This document shows, piece by piece, positions 1-8,288 of a stretch of DNA of 64,000 bases (its first letter is position 1; each line of letters begins with the position of its first letter). Origin of the DNA: Pseudoneobacillus rhizosphaerae (GTDB lineage: Bacteria; Bacillota; Bacilli; Bacillales; Cytobacillaceae); contig NZ_CAKJTG010000021.1 of the NCBI RefSeq assembly GCF_917563885.1, positions 1-64,000 of the forward strand. Direction: 5' to 3'. Both the position numbers and the translations under genes were made by a program. The notes under the pieces are model-generated. The model saw only the letters and a list, made by a program, of their open reading frames with translations. It was not told the origin of the DNA and searched no databases.

Positions 1-59
1 TAAATAAACTATATATATCCACAATTTATTAAATTATATAATAAATATTGAAACTGCTA

Positions 60-122
60 AATTCCCATAAGTGAAGCTTTTCGAAGGTAGCAGTAGCCTT
101 AGTTTTTATGATGGGATTTTTT
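60..122 (+). terminator. Possible rho-independent terminator of a gene left of the window
   Basis: An imperfect inverted repeat (AATTCCCAT at 60-68 against ATGGGATTT at 111-119) is followed by a T run. The loop holds a smaller internal hairpin (AAGG...CCTT). No gene on this strand lies between it and the window edge, so it would end a transcript entering from the left. The long loop makes this weak, and a structured leader or small RNA is an alternative. Confidence 0.3.
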
Positions 123-152
123 CAGTCTCACCTTCATTTCTAAAATAAAACT

Positions 153-186
153 AAAAAGGATGACCAAAAATAATTGGCCATCCTTT
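153..186 (-). terminator. Terminator of the DMT transporter gene
   Basis: AAAGGATGACCAA (155-167) pairs with TTGGCCATCCTTT (174-186) with one mismatch. On the minus strand it is followed by T-rich sequence, directly after the stop of the transporter gene at 194. Confidence 0.75.
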
Positions 187-193
187 CTTTTTA

Positions 194-1111
194 TTATTTT
201 GTTTCGCCTGGTATAGCCAGTTTACTTTTCAAAACCATTGCCTTTCTTTCATCAGCTACAAATAAACCGATTCCACCTAATACAATTATTCCTCCAATTA
301 TTTGTGACCAAATCAAAACTTCATTTAAAAGAAAATATGCTAAAATTATTGCCCCTACAGGTTCAAAAAGTATTGCCATTGAAATAGTCGAGGTGCTAAT
401 CCATTTTATAGCCCAGTTGAATAAGGAATGACCTAATAATGTAGGGAATAATGCTAAAAGGAAAAAGTATATCCAATCGCTCGATTGTGTTGGAATAAAG
501 GATTCATTCCTTACAATGACATAAATAAAAAGAGTTAGGCTACTAAATGAATAAACAATAAAGGTATAGGTAATGAGTGACAATCTTTTTCTAACATTTT
601 GACCGAACATTAAATAAACAGTTACTAGGGCACATGCGATTAAGGCAAGTAGATCACCAAAAAGGGCAGAGCCACTAATTTTAAAATCCCCCCAACTAAT
701 GATGACACTACCAATAATTGCGATAAAACCACTAATTACTGTAATGAAGGAGATCTTTTCTTTAAAGAAAAAATAAGTTCCGACAAACGCAAATATCGGC
801 TGCAACGTCACTAATACAGTAGAGCTAGCAACTGAGGTATAGTTTAACGATTCAAACCAGAGGATAAAGTGTAACGCTAGAAATACCCCCGCTATCATCG
901 AATAAAGCCAATCACGTTTCGTAATAAGACGAAGCTCTGATACATACCTTGTTAGAAACAGAGGGAGTAATAATAATACCGATAAAAACAATCGATAAAA
1001 GGCAATAACTCCAGCTGGCGAAGTTGAGTATTTGACTAATATAGCCGATGTCGAAACAGTTATGACACCAATAGCTAGACCCAGATAAGGATTAAACTGT
1101 GCTTTTTTCAT
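194..1111 (-). CDS. DMT superfamily (EamA) transporter
   Basis: This 305-residue integral membrane protein has about ten hydrophobic segments arranged as two EamA repeats, which is the normal length for the drug/metabolite transporter superfamily. Such proteins export or import small metabolites such as amino acids or nucleosides, and the substrate cannot be read from sequence. The start is supported by AAGGGAGA six bases before the ATG. It is a single-gene unit with its own terminator, divergent from the MgtC-family gene, and has no visible functional link to its neighbours. The C-terminus is short, basic and cytoplasmic. Confidence 0.85.
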   Translation of the reverse strand: MKKAQFNPYLGLAIGVITVSTSAILVKYSTSPAGVIAFYRLFLSVLLLLPLFLTRYVSELRLITKRDWLYSMIAGVFLALHFILWFESLNYTSVASSTVLVTLQPIFAFVGTYFFFKEKISFITVISGFIAIIGSVIISWGDFKISGSALFGDLLALIACALVTVYLMFGQNVRKRLSLITYTFIVYSFSSLTLFIYVIVRNESFIPTQSSDWIYFFLLALFPTLLGHSLFNWAIKWISTSTISMAILFEPVGAIILAYFLLNEVLIWSQIIGGIIVLGGIGLFVADERKAMVLKSKLAIPGETK

Positions 1112-1229
1112 TATGTATCTCCCTTTTGTATAACTCTGAATAAAACATAAAGAATATTTTACACCTTTTTATCATTAAATTGCTATGAGAAAAATTGGAT
1201 ATTAATTTCTGACTATAGGCGGTAATCAT

Positions 1230-1925
1230 ATGACACAAATAGAATTAGATATGTTACTTAAATTAGGTATCTCCGCGATTCTAGGGTTAGTAATTGGCTT
1301 AGAACGAGAATTAAAAAGAAAGCCAGTTGGTTTAAAAACAAGTTTAGTCATCTCCATTGTAAGTTGCTTACTGACAATTGTATCAATTGAATCTGCCTAT
1401 TCTTTTCCTCACAATGACAATATTAATATAACTATGGATCCACTTCGTTTAGCTGCACAAATTGTTTCTGGTATAGGGTTTCTTGGAGCTGGTGTTATTT
1501 TAAGAAGAGAAAATGACAGTATTTCCGGTTTAACGACTGCTGCGATGATTTGGGGAGCAGCTGGGATTGGTATTGCAGTAGGCGCTGGATTTTTTACTGA
1601 AGCAATTGTAGGAGTAGGTCTACTCATAATAAGCGTTGAATTAATTCCATTTTTAATGAATTTAATTGGTCCAAAACGACTGAGAGAAAAAGAAATATCG
1701 CTTCAGCTTAATGTTACCGATAAAAATAATATTGCTGAAATTATTATATTAATGAAGGAAGAAGATTTTTCGATTAAAAGGGTGAGGATAAAAGACATTG
1801 CAAAGGATGAGCATCTTGTACAGTTTGTAATTGCCGTAGATTCAAAATTAAAAACAACCGATGTTTATTACACTATTTCTAAATATCATGGGATAAAAAG
1901 CGTAGAGATTGAAAGTATGGGGTAA
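1230..1925 (+). CDS. MgtC/SapB family membrane protein
   Basis: The 231-residue protein begins with the characteristic MgtC/SapB N-terminal region. There are about four to five membrane helices, the motif GLVIGLERELKRKP near residues 18-31, and a second signature GIGFLGAGVIL about residues 80-90. A soluble C-terminal domain of about 80 residues with an ACT-like predicted fold follows. Family members act in magnesium homeostasis or modulate the F1Fo ATPase, and in Bacillaceae the role is mostly unknown. The ribosome binding site (GGCGGT) is weak. A perfect hairpin terminator follows immediately. Confidence 0.85.
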   Translation: MTQIELDMLLKLGISAILGLVIGLERELKRKPVGLKTSLVISIVSCLLTIVSIESAYSFPHNDNINITMDPLRLAAQIVSGIGFLGAGVILRRENDSISGLTTAAMIWGAAGIGIAVGAGFFTEAIVGVGLLIISVELIPFLMNLIGPKRLREKEISLQLNVTDKNNIAEIIILMKEEDFSIKRVRIKDIAKDEHLVQFVIAVDSKLKTTDVYYTISKYHGIKSVEIESMG

Positions 1926-1953
1926 GCTCCAATTTAGATGGAGCTTTTTTTTT
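1925..1953 (+). terminator. Terminator after the MgtC-family gene
   Basis: The six-base perfect stem AGCTCC / GGAGCT (1925-1930 and 1940-1945) is followed by nine T residues. It overlaps the last base of the stop codon. Confidence 0.85.
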
Positions 1954-1962
1954 GAAAAAGTC

Positions 1963-1990
1963 TTGCCAAGTCCCAAAAAACGGATATAAT
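1963..1990 (+). promoter_or_regulatory. Sigma-A promoter of tRNA-Ala
   Basis: A -35 TTGCCA (1963-1968), a 16-base spacer and a perfect -10 TATAAT (1985-1990) lie 15 bases before the tRNA 5' end. The spacing fits a short leader removed by RNase P. Confidence 0.85.
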
Positions 1991-2005
1991 ATTCAATAGA
2001 AACAC

Positions 2006-2078
2006 GGGGCATTAGCTCAGCTGGGAGAGCGCTACGCTGGCAGCGTAGAGGTCAGGGGTTCGATCCCCCTATGCTCCA
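2006..2078 (+). tRNA. tRNA-Ala (anticodon GGC)
   Basis: A full cloverleaf of 73 bases can be drawn. The acceptor stem is GGGGCAT/ATGCTCC and contains the G3-T70 (G:U) pair that identifies alanine tRNAs. The anticodon stem is CTACG/CGTAG with loop CTGGCAG, anticodon GGC at 2039-2041. The T arm is AGGGG-TTCGATC-CCCCT. The discriminator base is A (2078) and CCA is not encoded. It reads GCC and GCT codons. It stands alone, not in a tRNA cluster. Confidence 0.97.
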
Positions 2079-2116
2079 TACCTTCCAAGTCAAACTTGGT
2101 TATAGAATAAATAAAA

Positions 2117-2144
2117 GAAGGCAACCACTTGATTGGTTGCCTTC
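2117..2144. terminator. Bidirectional terminator between tRNA-Ala and the peptide transporter operon
   Basis: GAAGGCAACCA (2117-2127) and TGGTTGCCTTC (2134-2144) form a perfect 11-bp stem with a 6-base loop. A-rich sequence precedes it and T-rich sequence follows, so it can end transcripts from both sides. Confidence 0.85.
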
Positions 2145-2150
2145 ATTTAT

Positions 2151-3068
2151 TTATTCATTTATTTTCGGATCAAATGCATCACGCAGCCCGTCTCCGACAA
2201 AATTAAACGATAAAACGGTGATTAAGATCATTAAGCCAGGAAATAAAGTAAACCACCATGCTTCAATCATTATTTTTAGACTTTGGGCACTTTGAAGCAT
2301 ATTCCCCCAGCTAGGTTTCGGCGGTTGAATACCGAGACCTAAATAGCTAAGAGCTGTTTCAGCTAAAATGACCCCACCAATTCCAAGGGTCGCTGAAACA
2401 ACGATTGGCCCCATGGCATTAGGCAAGATATGCGAGAAAATAATTCTCCAACTTCGTATTCCCATTGTTTTAGCTGCTAGAACAAACTCTCGTGATCGAA
2501 GTGATAAAAACTCTCCACGTACAAGCCTAGCTGTTCCTGTCCAACCAAACAAAGCAAAAACACTAATCAATGTCATTAAACTCGGTTCAAAGATAGTGAC
2601 AAGAGTGATTAATAGGAAGAGTGAAGGAAAGGAAATAATAACGTCCACAAATCTCATTAGAATCGCGTCAATCAACCCTCCAAAATAACCAGCAATTGCG
2701 CCGACAACCGTACCGATAAATATGGAACCTGCAACAGAAGTGAATCCGACGATTAGTGATACTTGAGCTCCGTATAATAAACGGGTTAAAGTATCTCGTC
2801 CTAAATCATCTGTACCTAAAAGATATTTTTCTCCTGGTGGACTTAACGCTTCCAATAAATGTTGTTCACTAGGATCATAGGGTGCGATTATGGGTGCAAA
2901 TATTGCTGCACTGATAATTAAGAGCAAAATGATAGCACTAAAAACGGCTAGCTTATTTTTCATGTACTTTCGCAACATGATTTTGCTGATGGATTCTGGT
3001 TTTCTCTCTAAAATAGATGAATTTTTATACTCGAAAATTCCCGTCGTTTTCTGTTCTGGTTGTCCCAT
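2151..3068 (-). CDS. Peptide ABC transporter permease (DppC/OppC type)
   Basis: The 305-residue protein is the second permease of a dipeptide/oligopeptide importer. It has a long N-terminal tail, one membrane segment about residues 37-59, then five more in a BPD_transp_1 domain. The EAA loop is visible as the segment around [20 protein letters not shown], which contacts the ATPases. It carries the signature [13 protein letters not shown] typical of DppC/OppC N-terminal regions. A GGGAGGG site lies seven bases before the ATG. It is the last gene of the five-gene operon transcribed from the sigma-54 promoter at 7919-7935, 18 bases after the other permease. The neighbourhood suggests proline- or hydroxyproline-containing peptides as cargo, which is inference. 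Confidence 0.92.
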   Translation of the reverse strand: MGQPEQKTTGIFEYKNSSILERKPESISKIMLRKYMKNKLAVFSAIILLLIISAAIFAPIIAPYDPSEQHLLEALSPPGEKYLLGTDDLGRDTLTRLLYGAQVSLIVGFTSVAGSIFIGTVVGAIAGYFGGLIDAILMRFVDVIISFPSLFLLITLVTIFEPSLMTLISVFALFGWTGTARLVRGEFLSLRSREFVLAAKTMGIRSWRIIFSHILPNAMGPIVVSATLGIGGVILAETALSYLGLGIQPPKPSWGNMLQSAQSLKIMIEAWWFTLFPGLMILITVLSFNFVGDGLRDAFDPKINE

Positions 3069-3086
3069 TACGTTTCCCTCCCTTCC

Positions 3087-4037
3087 TTAATATTCAATTC
3101 TAGGATCAAAAATCGCATATAGAATATCGGCTAACAAATTTCCAATAACGACAAGAGCCGAGGCAATTACGGTTATCGCCATGATTACTGGATAATCCCT
3201 CTGGAAAGCAGCGTCGAAAAATAACATTCCAATACCTGGCCAACCAAAGATTTTCTCAACAACAACTGAGCCCCCAATAAACGATGGTAGCATTAACCCA
3301 AATATTGTTATGACTGGTATTAGTCCATTGCGAAGGGCATGTTTGTAAACAACCTTTTTCTGTTTAAAACCTTTCGCTCTTGCCGTACGAATAAAATCTT
3401 GTTTTAATACATCGAGCATGCTTGATCGAATATACCTGGTTAAACCTGCCACATCAGCAGTTGCCAATACAATCGAAGGTAAGATTAAATGGTGAATTCG
3501 GTCCCAAATACTAAAGGGCTCATTTAATGTTGCAACACCACCTGTTGGAAACCATCCTAAATGAACAGACAAAAACATAATGAGAACAAGTCCTATCCAG
3601 AAATTAGGAGTAGCAATTCCTAGGAAAGAGAAAAACGTAAAAGTATAATCTGCTAAAGAGTTTTGTTTTGTTGCGGAAATGATTCCTATTGGAATTGAAA
3701 TAAAAATCGCCAATATTGTCGAAACTAGCATCAACAGCAACGTATTCGGTAGGCGTGCCATGATTAATTCATTTACTGCGACACCTTGTCGAATTAATGA
3801 ATCACCGAAGTTTCCTTGAATCATGTTACCTACCCATTTTAAATATTGGACATAGATAGGGTCATTTAGGCCATACAACTCTTTATAAGCTACCAAGTCC
3901 TTATCGCGTATCATCGGGTCAATCATTAATGCAGTGGGATCACCAGGTGCAATTTGAATTATCCCAAAGGATAAAATCGTGATCCCAAACAGCAAAGGGA
4001 TTGCCATCATGATACGTCGAACGATATATGTAATCAT
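3087..4037 (-). CDS. Peptide ABC transporter permease (DppB/OppB type)
   Basis: The 316-residue first permease starts with the classic MxxYIVRRIMMAIPLLFGITILSF helix, followed by the periplasmic-type segment containing APGDP. Six membrane helices are expected, with the EAA loop at [22 protein letters not shown]. It pairs with the DppC-like gene downstream to form the membrane channel. GGAGG lies just before the ATG. It is separated from the binding-protein gene by an 82-bp gap containing a hairpin that may reduce read-through, so the binding protein could be made in excess over the permeases, as is usual for such systems. Confidence 0.92.
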   Translation of the reverse strand: MITYIVRRIMMAIPLLFGITILSFGIIQIAPGDPTALMIDPMIRDKDLVAYKELYGLNDPIYVQYLKWVGNMIQGNFGDSLIRQGVAVNELIMARLPNTLLLMLVSTILAIFISIPIGIISATKQNSLADYTFTFFSFLGIATPNFWIGLVLIMFLSVHLGWFPTGGVATLNEPFSIWDRIHHLILPSIVLATADVAGLTRYIRSSMLDVLKQDFIRTARAKGFKQKKVVYKHALRNGLIPVITIFGLMLPSFIGGSVVVEKIFGWPGIGMLFFDAAFQRDYPVIMAITVIASALVVIGNLLADILYAIFDPRIEY

Positions 4038-4080
4038 CCTCTGCCTCCTAGCAATATTTTTTTACATTATGGCTGGGTAA

Positions 4081-4101
4081 GGAAGAGATTTTCTCTCTTC
4101 C
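4081..4101 (-). promoter_or_regulatory. Intra-operon hairpin after the binding-protein gene
   Basis: GGAAGAGA (4081-4088) and TCTCTTCC (4094-4101) form a perfect 8-bp stem with a 5-base loop. No T run follows on the minus strand, so a processing or mRNA-stabilising hairpin is more likely than a full terminator. Confidence 0.45.
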
Positions 4102-4119
4102 CCACCGATAGGTTTCGTC

Positions 4120-5769
4120 CTATTCTTCCATCCACCATTTATGAATTTCAAAGAAGGAGTTTGCAGTAGAATATTTAGGTCCATGTAATTTAGGTGAATG
4201 AGCAATAGTACCGTTCGGATAATACAAGAATGAATACGGTTGATCCTCTGCAACAATCGCATCTGATTTTTGAATCAGTGCCTTTCTTTCTTCTTGATCA
4301 ACAATACTTGTATTAATTTCTAGTAATTTATCTACTTCTGGATTGGAATAGCCAAACCAATTTAGACCGTTTTCAATTTCGCTTGTATGCCAGAACCAAG
4401 TTGGGTCTGGGTCACTTCCTATCGACCAGCCTGTTACTACTGCATCAAACTTCCAATTTGGCGGTCCTATTTCTTCGTAAAATGCACTCCATTCGAGTAC
4501 TTTAATGTTTACTTTTACACCGACTTCCTTCCATTGTTGTTGAACTATTTCAGCAATCTTCGCCCAGGATCCATATCCATTTGTTGTTGTTAATGTAAAT
4601 TCGAATTTTTTCCCATCTTTTTCATAAATCTTATCTGCTCCTAATTTCCAACCAGCTTCCTCAAGTAGCTTTTTAGCTGTATCTGGATCATAGTCAAACT
4701 TTGGCATATCCGGGTTGAAGGACCAGTTTGCTGGACTGCCAGGACCATGGGCGATGGTAGATTCACCGTTATGAACAGCGTCGATTATTTTTTGTTTAGC
4801 AATGGCGTGCGTAAGCGCATGCCGAACTTTTTTATCCTGGAATAGTGGGTTTCTCAAATTATAGCCAATAAAATCCCATGAGTTGCTAGGACCAGAAGTC
4901 AATTTGATAATCCCTTTTTCCTCTAAAGTCTTTGCTGTCGGTAGTTGTTCTGCACTTATACCCGAATAGCTAATATCACCTGCTTGTAGTTGTGCCATTA
5001 AAGCATTTGCATCAGGAACCATTTTAAAAGTAAAGGAGTCTAAATATGGTCGACCTTCATAATAATCATCAAAAGCTACTAATTTGATATATTGTCCGTC
5101 CTTCCACTCTTCAAACTTAAATGGACCAGTACCTATTGGTTTTTTCGTATTAAATTCATGCGTTCCTAATTCTTTCATTGGAACGTCTCCTAAAATATGT
5201 TCAGGCAATATTTCAAATTGAGCTGTTATCGTTATAAAAGGTGCATACGGTTCAGTTAAGGATATGCTGACTGTATAATCATCCATTTTTTTAATTTCTT
5301 TGACATTCTCAAACGGTAGCTTTCTAGGACCGGTATAGTCCGGGTGAAGTGGAATATTATAGGAAAATACGACATCATCTGCTGTAAAGTCCTCACCATC
5401 ATGCCATTTAACACCTTTTCTTAAATGAAATGTATAAGTTTTATCGTCGTCTGAAACATCCCATTTTTCAGCAAGGTTGCCAACTGCACTAAATTCTCGA
5501 TCGATTGTTACAAGTCCGCTAAAAAGAAGAGCTTCAATCGTCCCATCAGGTCCACCTGTTGAAAAATAGGGATTAAAAAGAGTCGGTGATGCCGTATGGG
5601 CAAGGATCAAATTTCCACCTTGCCGTGGTTCGGAACTAACCGCTTCCTTACCTGTATTTTCCTTCTGGTTTTCATTTTTACTTCCGCTATCTGTTTTCGT
5701 TGAACAAGCTGCTAAAAAAAGTGAAATAATGACAATCATTGATAATAACAAAGAAAATGACCTTTTCAA
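4120..5769 (-). CDS. Peptide-binding lipoprotein of ABC importer (SBP family 5)
   Basis: The 549-residue extracellular solute-binding protein has a lipoprotein signal with lipobox LAAC and acylated Cys22, followed by a low-complexity polar linker. The body is a typical SBP_bac_5 (DppA/OppA) domain, with the family segment AEKWDVSDDDKTYTFHLRKG near residues 103-122 and VRHALTHAIAK in the second lobe. The start is TTG, six bases after GGAGGG. It captures peptides and hands them to the two permeases downstream. It is the third gene of the sigma-54-preceded operon, so a diet of proline-rich peptides is a reasonable but unproven inference. Confidence 0.92.
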   Translation of the reverse strand: MKRSFSLLLSMIVIISLFLAACSTKTDSGSKNENQKENTGKEAVSSEPRQGGNLILAHTASPTLFNPYFSTGGPDGTIEALLFSGLVTIDREFSAVGNLAEKWDVSDDDKTYTFHLRKGVKWHDGEDFTADDVVFSYNIPLHPDYTGPRKLPFENVKEIKKMDDYTVSISLTEPYAPFITITAQFEILPEHILGDVPMKELGTHEFNTKKPIGTGPFKFEEWKDGQYIKLVAFDDYYEGRPYLDSFTFKMVPDANALMAQLQAGDISYSGISAEQLPTAKTLEEKGIIKLTSGPSNSWDFIGYNLRNPLFQDKKVRHALTHAIAKQKIIDAVHNGESTIAHGPGSPANWSFNPDMPKFDYDPDTAKKLLEEAGWKLGADKIYEKDGKKFEFTLTTTNGYGSWAKIAEIVQQQWKEVGVKVNIKVLEWSAFYEEIGPPNWKFDAVVTGWSIGSDPDPTWFWHTSEIENGLNWFGYSNPEVDKLLEINTSIVDQEERKALIQKSDAIVAEDQPYSFLYYPNGTIAHSPKLHGPKYSTANSFFEIHKWWMEE

Positions 5770-5873
5770 AAATATCCCTCCAAATATATATTTGACCCAC
5801 TGGATTCACTATTACACTATGAATCAATTTAACTCCCAAATAACAATTACTAGTATCTTGCTATCTTGCTAAG

Positions 5874-6896
5874 TTACTCATAAAGATGGCAAGCAACAAA
5901 ATGGCTGGACCCACAATCCTTAAAGGTTGGAATAACTTCACGACATATATCCATTTTTGCTGGGCATCTTGTATGGAATACACATCCCGAAGGTGGATTG
6001 GATGGACTAGGTAAATCACCCCTAAGCACAATTCTTTCCCTTTTTGACAAATCTTTTTTCCTTATCATTGGAACGGCTGAAAGTAATGCTTTTGTATAGG
6101 GGTGTAGTGGCTCAATATAAATATCCTCTTTGTTTGCAAGTTCAACCAAATTCCCTAAGTACATCACACCCACACGGCTTGCAATATGTCTCACCACACT
6201 TAAATCGTGTGAAATAAAAATATAAGTAAGATTGAATTCTTCTTGTAAATCTTCCATTAAATTTATAATTTGTGCCTGAATGGAAACATCAAGCGCAGAA
6301 ACGGCTTCGTCGGCAATAATTAGCTCTGGCTGCAAAGCTAGCGCTCTGGCAATTCCTATCCGTTGCCGCTGTCCACCTGAAAATTCATGAGGGTACCGGT
6401 TTGTAAATGATCGATTTAACCCTACGGTTTCCAATAGCTCGGCAACCCTCTCTGACCGTTCATAATTGTCCGCATATAGTTGATGTGTTTTTAATGGTTC
6501 GTGTAATATTTTTCCTAATGTCTTTCTAGGATTGAGTGATGCAAATGGATCCTGAAAAATCATTTGCATTTGTTTTCTCATTAGCTTTCTAAGCTGACTT
6601 TCCGATAAATGAGTAATATCATTCCCATTGAAAATAATTTCTCCCTCTGTCGGTTCATACAGGCGAATAAGTGTCCTACCCATGGTCGATTTCCCACATC
6701 CCGATTCACCGACAATGCCTAAAGTCTCACCTCTTTTCACTTCAAGATTAATCCCATCAACTGCTTTTATATGTCCCGTTGTTTTCTGTAAAATACCGGA
6801 TTTAATAGGGAAATATTTTTTAAGATTGCGTACCTCTAAAATATTTACTTGGCTTTTAGCTTCGCATTTTTCCATTTTAGTCACAGTCTGCTGCAT
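5874..6896 (-). CDS. Peptide ABC transporter ATP-binding protein (DppF/OppF type)
   Basis: This 340-residue ATPase energises the importer from the cytoplasmic side. Walker [11 protein letters not shown]-loop FQDPFASLNP, signature FSGGQRQRIGIARAL, Walker B ELIIADEAVSALDVS and the switch His in FISHDLS are all intact. The C-terminal oligopeptide domain has the CVFHTRCP cysteine motif often seen in these ATPases. The frame is open further upstream, but the ATG at 6894-6896 with GGAGG seven bases before it is the better start. It overlaps the end of the preceding ATPase gene by 16 bases, which suggests translational coupling. Confidence 0.92.
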   Translation of the reverse strand: MQQTVTKMEKCEAKSQVNILEVRNLKKYFPIKSGILQKTTGHIKAVDGINLEVKRGETLGIVGESGCGKSTMGRTLIRLYEPTEGEIIFNGNDITHLSESQLRKLMRKQMQMIFQDPFASLNPRKTLGKILHEPLKTHQLYADNYERSERVAELLETVGLNRSFTNRYPHEFSGGQRQRIGIARALALQPELIIADEAVSALDVSIQAQIINLMEDLQEEFNLTYIFISHDLSVVRHIASRVGVMYLGNLVELANKEDIYIEPLHPYTKALLSAVPMIRKKDLSKRERIVLRGDLPSPSNPPSGCVFHTRCPAKMDICREVIPTFKDCGSSHFVACHLYE

Positions 6897-7876
6897 CCAT
6901 TCACCTCCCCTTCTTCGTATAAAAAGCATCTTACAAATCGAGAGGTAGAAATTGATTGAAGAGTAGGTTCTTCCGAGTAACATCGGTCAAAAGCTACCCT
7001 ACAGCGTGGTGCAAATCGACATCCTTTTGGCATCTCCTCAGGTGAAGGAACATTTCCCGGAATGGAATTAAGACGGGTTATGGCTCCTTCAATAAGCGGA
7101 ACAGAGTCGATTAACCCTTCTGTATATGGGTGATAGGGCTTGTCAAAAATGTCATCTACCAAGGCTTCCTCTACAACTTGACCTGCATACATCACAATTA
7201 CTCTCTCAGCAAGCTCCGACACAACCCCTAAGTCATGTGTAACCAAAAGAATGGAGGTCTCAAATTTCCTGCTTAACTCCTTCATTAACTCTAAAACCTG
7301 AGCTTGAATCGTTACATCCAATGCGGTTGTTGGCTCGTCTGCTATTAATAGCTTTGGGTTACAGCTCATTGCCATTGCAATCATGACTCTCTGTCTCATT
7401 CCTCCTGACAAACGATGGGGATATTCCTTAATAATCTTATCTGCCCGAGGGAATCCAACCATTTTTAATAGGTTGATAGCCTTTTGGGTAGCATCTGACC
7501 GATTCAATTGAAGATGATACATAATTACTTCAATTATTTGTTCGCCAACCGTTAAAACTGGGTTAAGCGATGTCATTGGTTCTTGGAAAATCATTGCGAT
7601 ATCCCGTCCCCTAACTTTACACATATTGTTTTCAGATAAATCAACAAGATTAACCCCATCAAGAAGAATCTGTCCATCGACAATTTTCCCTCCAGGAGAA
7701 GGAACCAACCCAATAATCGAAAGGGAAGTCATACTTTTTCCACATCCTGATTCTCCAACAAGCCCAACTGTTTCTCCCTTTCTAATCGTTATATCTACTC
7801 CGTCTACCGCAGGAACTACTCGTTTTTTACTAACAAAATAGGTTTTGAGATTCTTGACTTCTAATAACGCTGACAT
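6881..7876 (-). CDS. Peptide ABC transporter ATP-binding protein (DppD/OppD type)
   Basis: The 331-residue first ATPase of the importer has Walker [11 protein letters not shown]-loop [10 protein letters not shown], signature [14 protein letters not shown], Walker [15 protein letters not shown] and the C-terminal oligopeptide domain with CRFAPRCRVAFDRC. The frame extends to 7951, but the sigma-54 promoter at 7919-7935 lies inside that extension. The ATG at 7874-7876, preceded by AAGGAGGTGG, is therefore the real start. It is the first gene of the operon ATPase-ATPase-binding protein-permease-permease, an order different from the common binding-protein-first layout. Confidence 0.92.
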   Translation of the reverse strand: MSALLEVKNLKTYFVSKKRVVPAVDGVDITIRKGETVGLVGESGCGKSMTSLSIIGLVPSPGGKIVDGQILLDGVNLVDLSENNMCKVRGRDIAMIFQEPMTSLNPVLTVGEQIIEVIMYHLQLNRSDATQKAINLLKMVGFPRADKIIKEYPHRLSGGMRQRVMIAMAMSCNPKLLIADEPTTALDVTIQAQVLELMKELSRKFETSILLVTHDLGVVSELAERVIVMYAGQVVEEALVDDIFDKPYHPYTEGLIDSVPLIEGAITRLNSIPGNVPSPEEMPKGCRFAPRCRVAFDRCYSEEPTLQSISTSRFVRCFLYEEGEVNGCSRL

Positions 7877-7918
7877 ATTAGTGTCACCACCTCCTTCGAA
7901 TATTTTCCTATGATACCT

Positions 7919-7935
7919 TGCAACTATTGTGCCAA
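7919..7935 (-). promoter_or_regulatory. Sigma-54 (-24/-12) promoter of the peptide transporter operon
   Basis: Minus strand TTGGCACAATAGTTGCA matches the sigma-54 consensus TGGCAC-N5-TTGC, with GG and GC 12 bases apart. Transcription should start about 33 bases before the first ATPase codon. Confidence 0.85.
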
Positions 7936-8235
7936 TTATATAAATATTCACTCATCTTTACTTATCCATTATGAAAATGCACCAGTTGTTAATGAAAATG
8001 CTTTAAACTTGTAAGGCTAGTTGAGCATTAAGTAGTTTTAAGCTATTAAGACTGTGCAATTTTTTTTACAGTATTTATTACAGTTGTAAAAATATTTTGA
8101 ATTATACATTTACCCCTTGGCCTAATAAGTCTATTTACAGCAGGAAGATAATTTGTTTACCTTCTTTAATCATTGTTTTTCGCTTAACTGTAAAAAGAAT
8201 TTAACACTTGTTTTCATCAATCTAATAGATAATTG
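7936..8235. promoter_or_regulatory. Shared intergenic control region with candidate activator sites
   Basis: This gene-free stretch separates two divergent sigma-54 promoters. It holds TTTTTACAGT at 8063-8072, the near-palindrome TTACAGTTGTAA at 8078-8089, AATTATACAT at 8100-8109 and ACTGTAAAAA at 8187-8196. The same words recur near the other sigma-54 promoters, which makes them candidate upstream activator sequences for the enhancer-binding protein encoded at 14638. No open reading frame of note was seen. Confidence 0.5.
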
Positions 8236-8252
8236 TTGGCATAATATTTGCA
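8236..8252 (+). promoter_or_regulatory. Sigma-54 (-24/-12) promoter of the prolyl oligopeptidase gene
   Basis: TTGGCATAATATTTGCA fits the -24/-12 consensus with GG (8238-8239) and GC (8250-8251) 12 bases apart. It lies 36 bases before the ATG, leaving room for the AAGGGGG ribosome binding site. Confidence 0.82.
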
Positions 8253-8288
8253 TTATATTTTTGAGAAGTTAATTAAGGGGGCATTAAT

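Noticed and set aside
4062-4262. 66-codon minus-strand frame overlapping the binding-protein gene end
   Set aside because: It runs out of frame through a well-conserved lipoprotein gene and has no translation signal.
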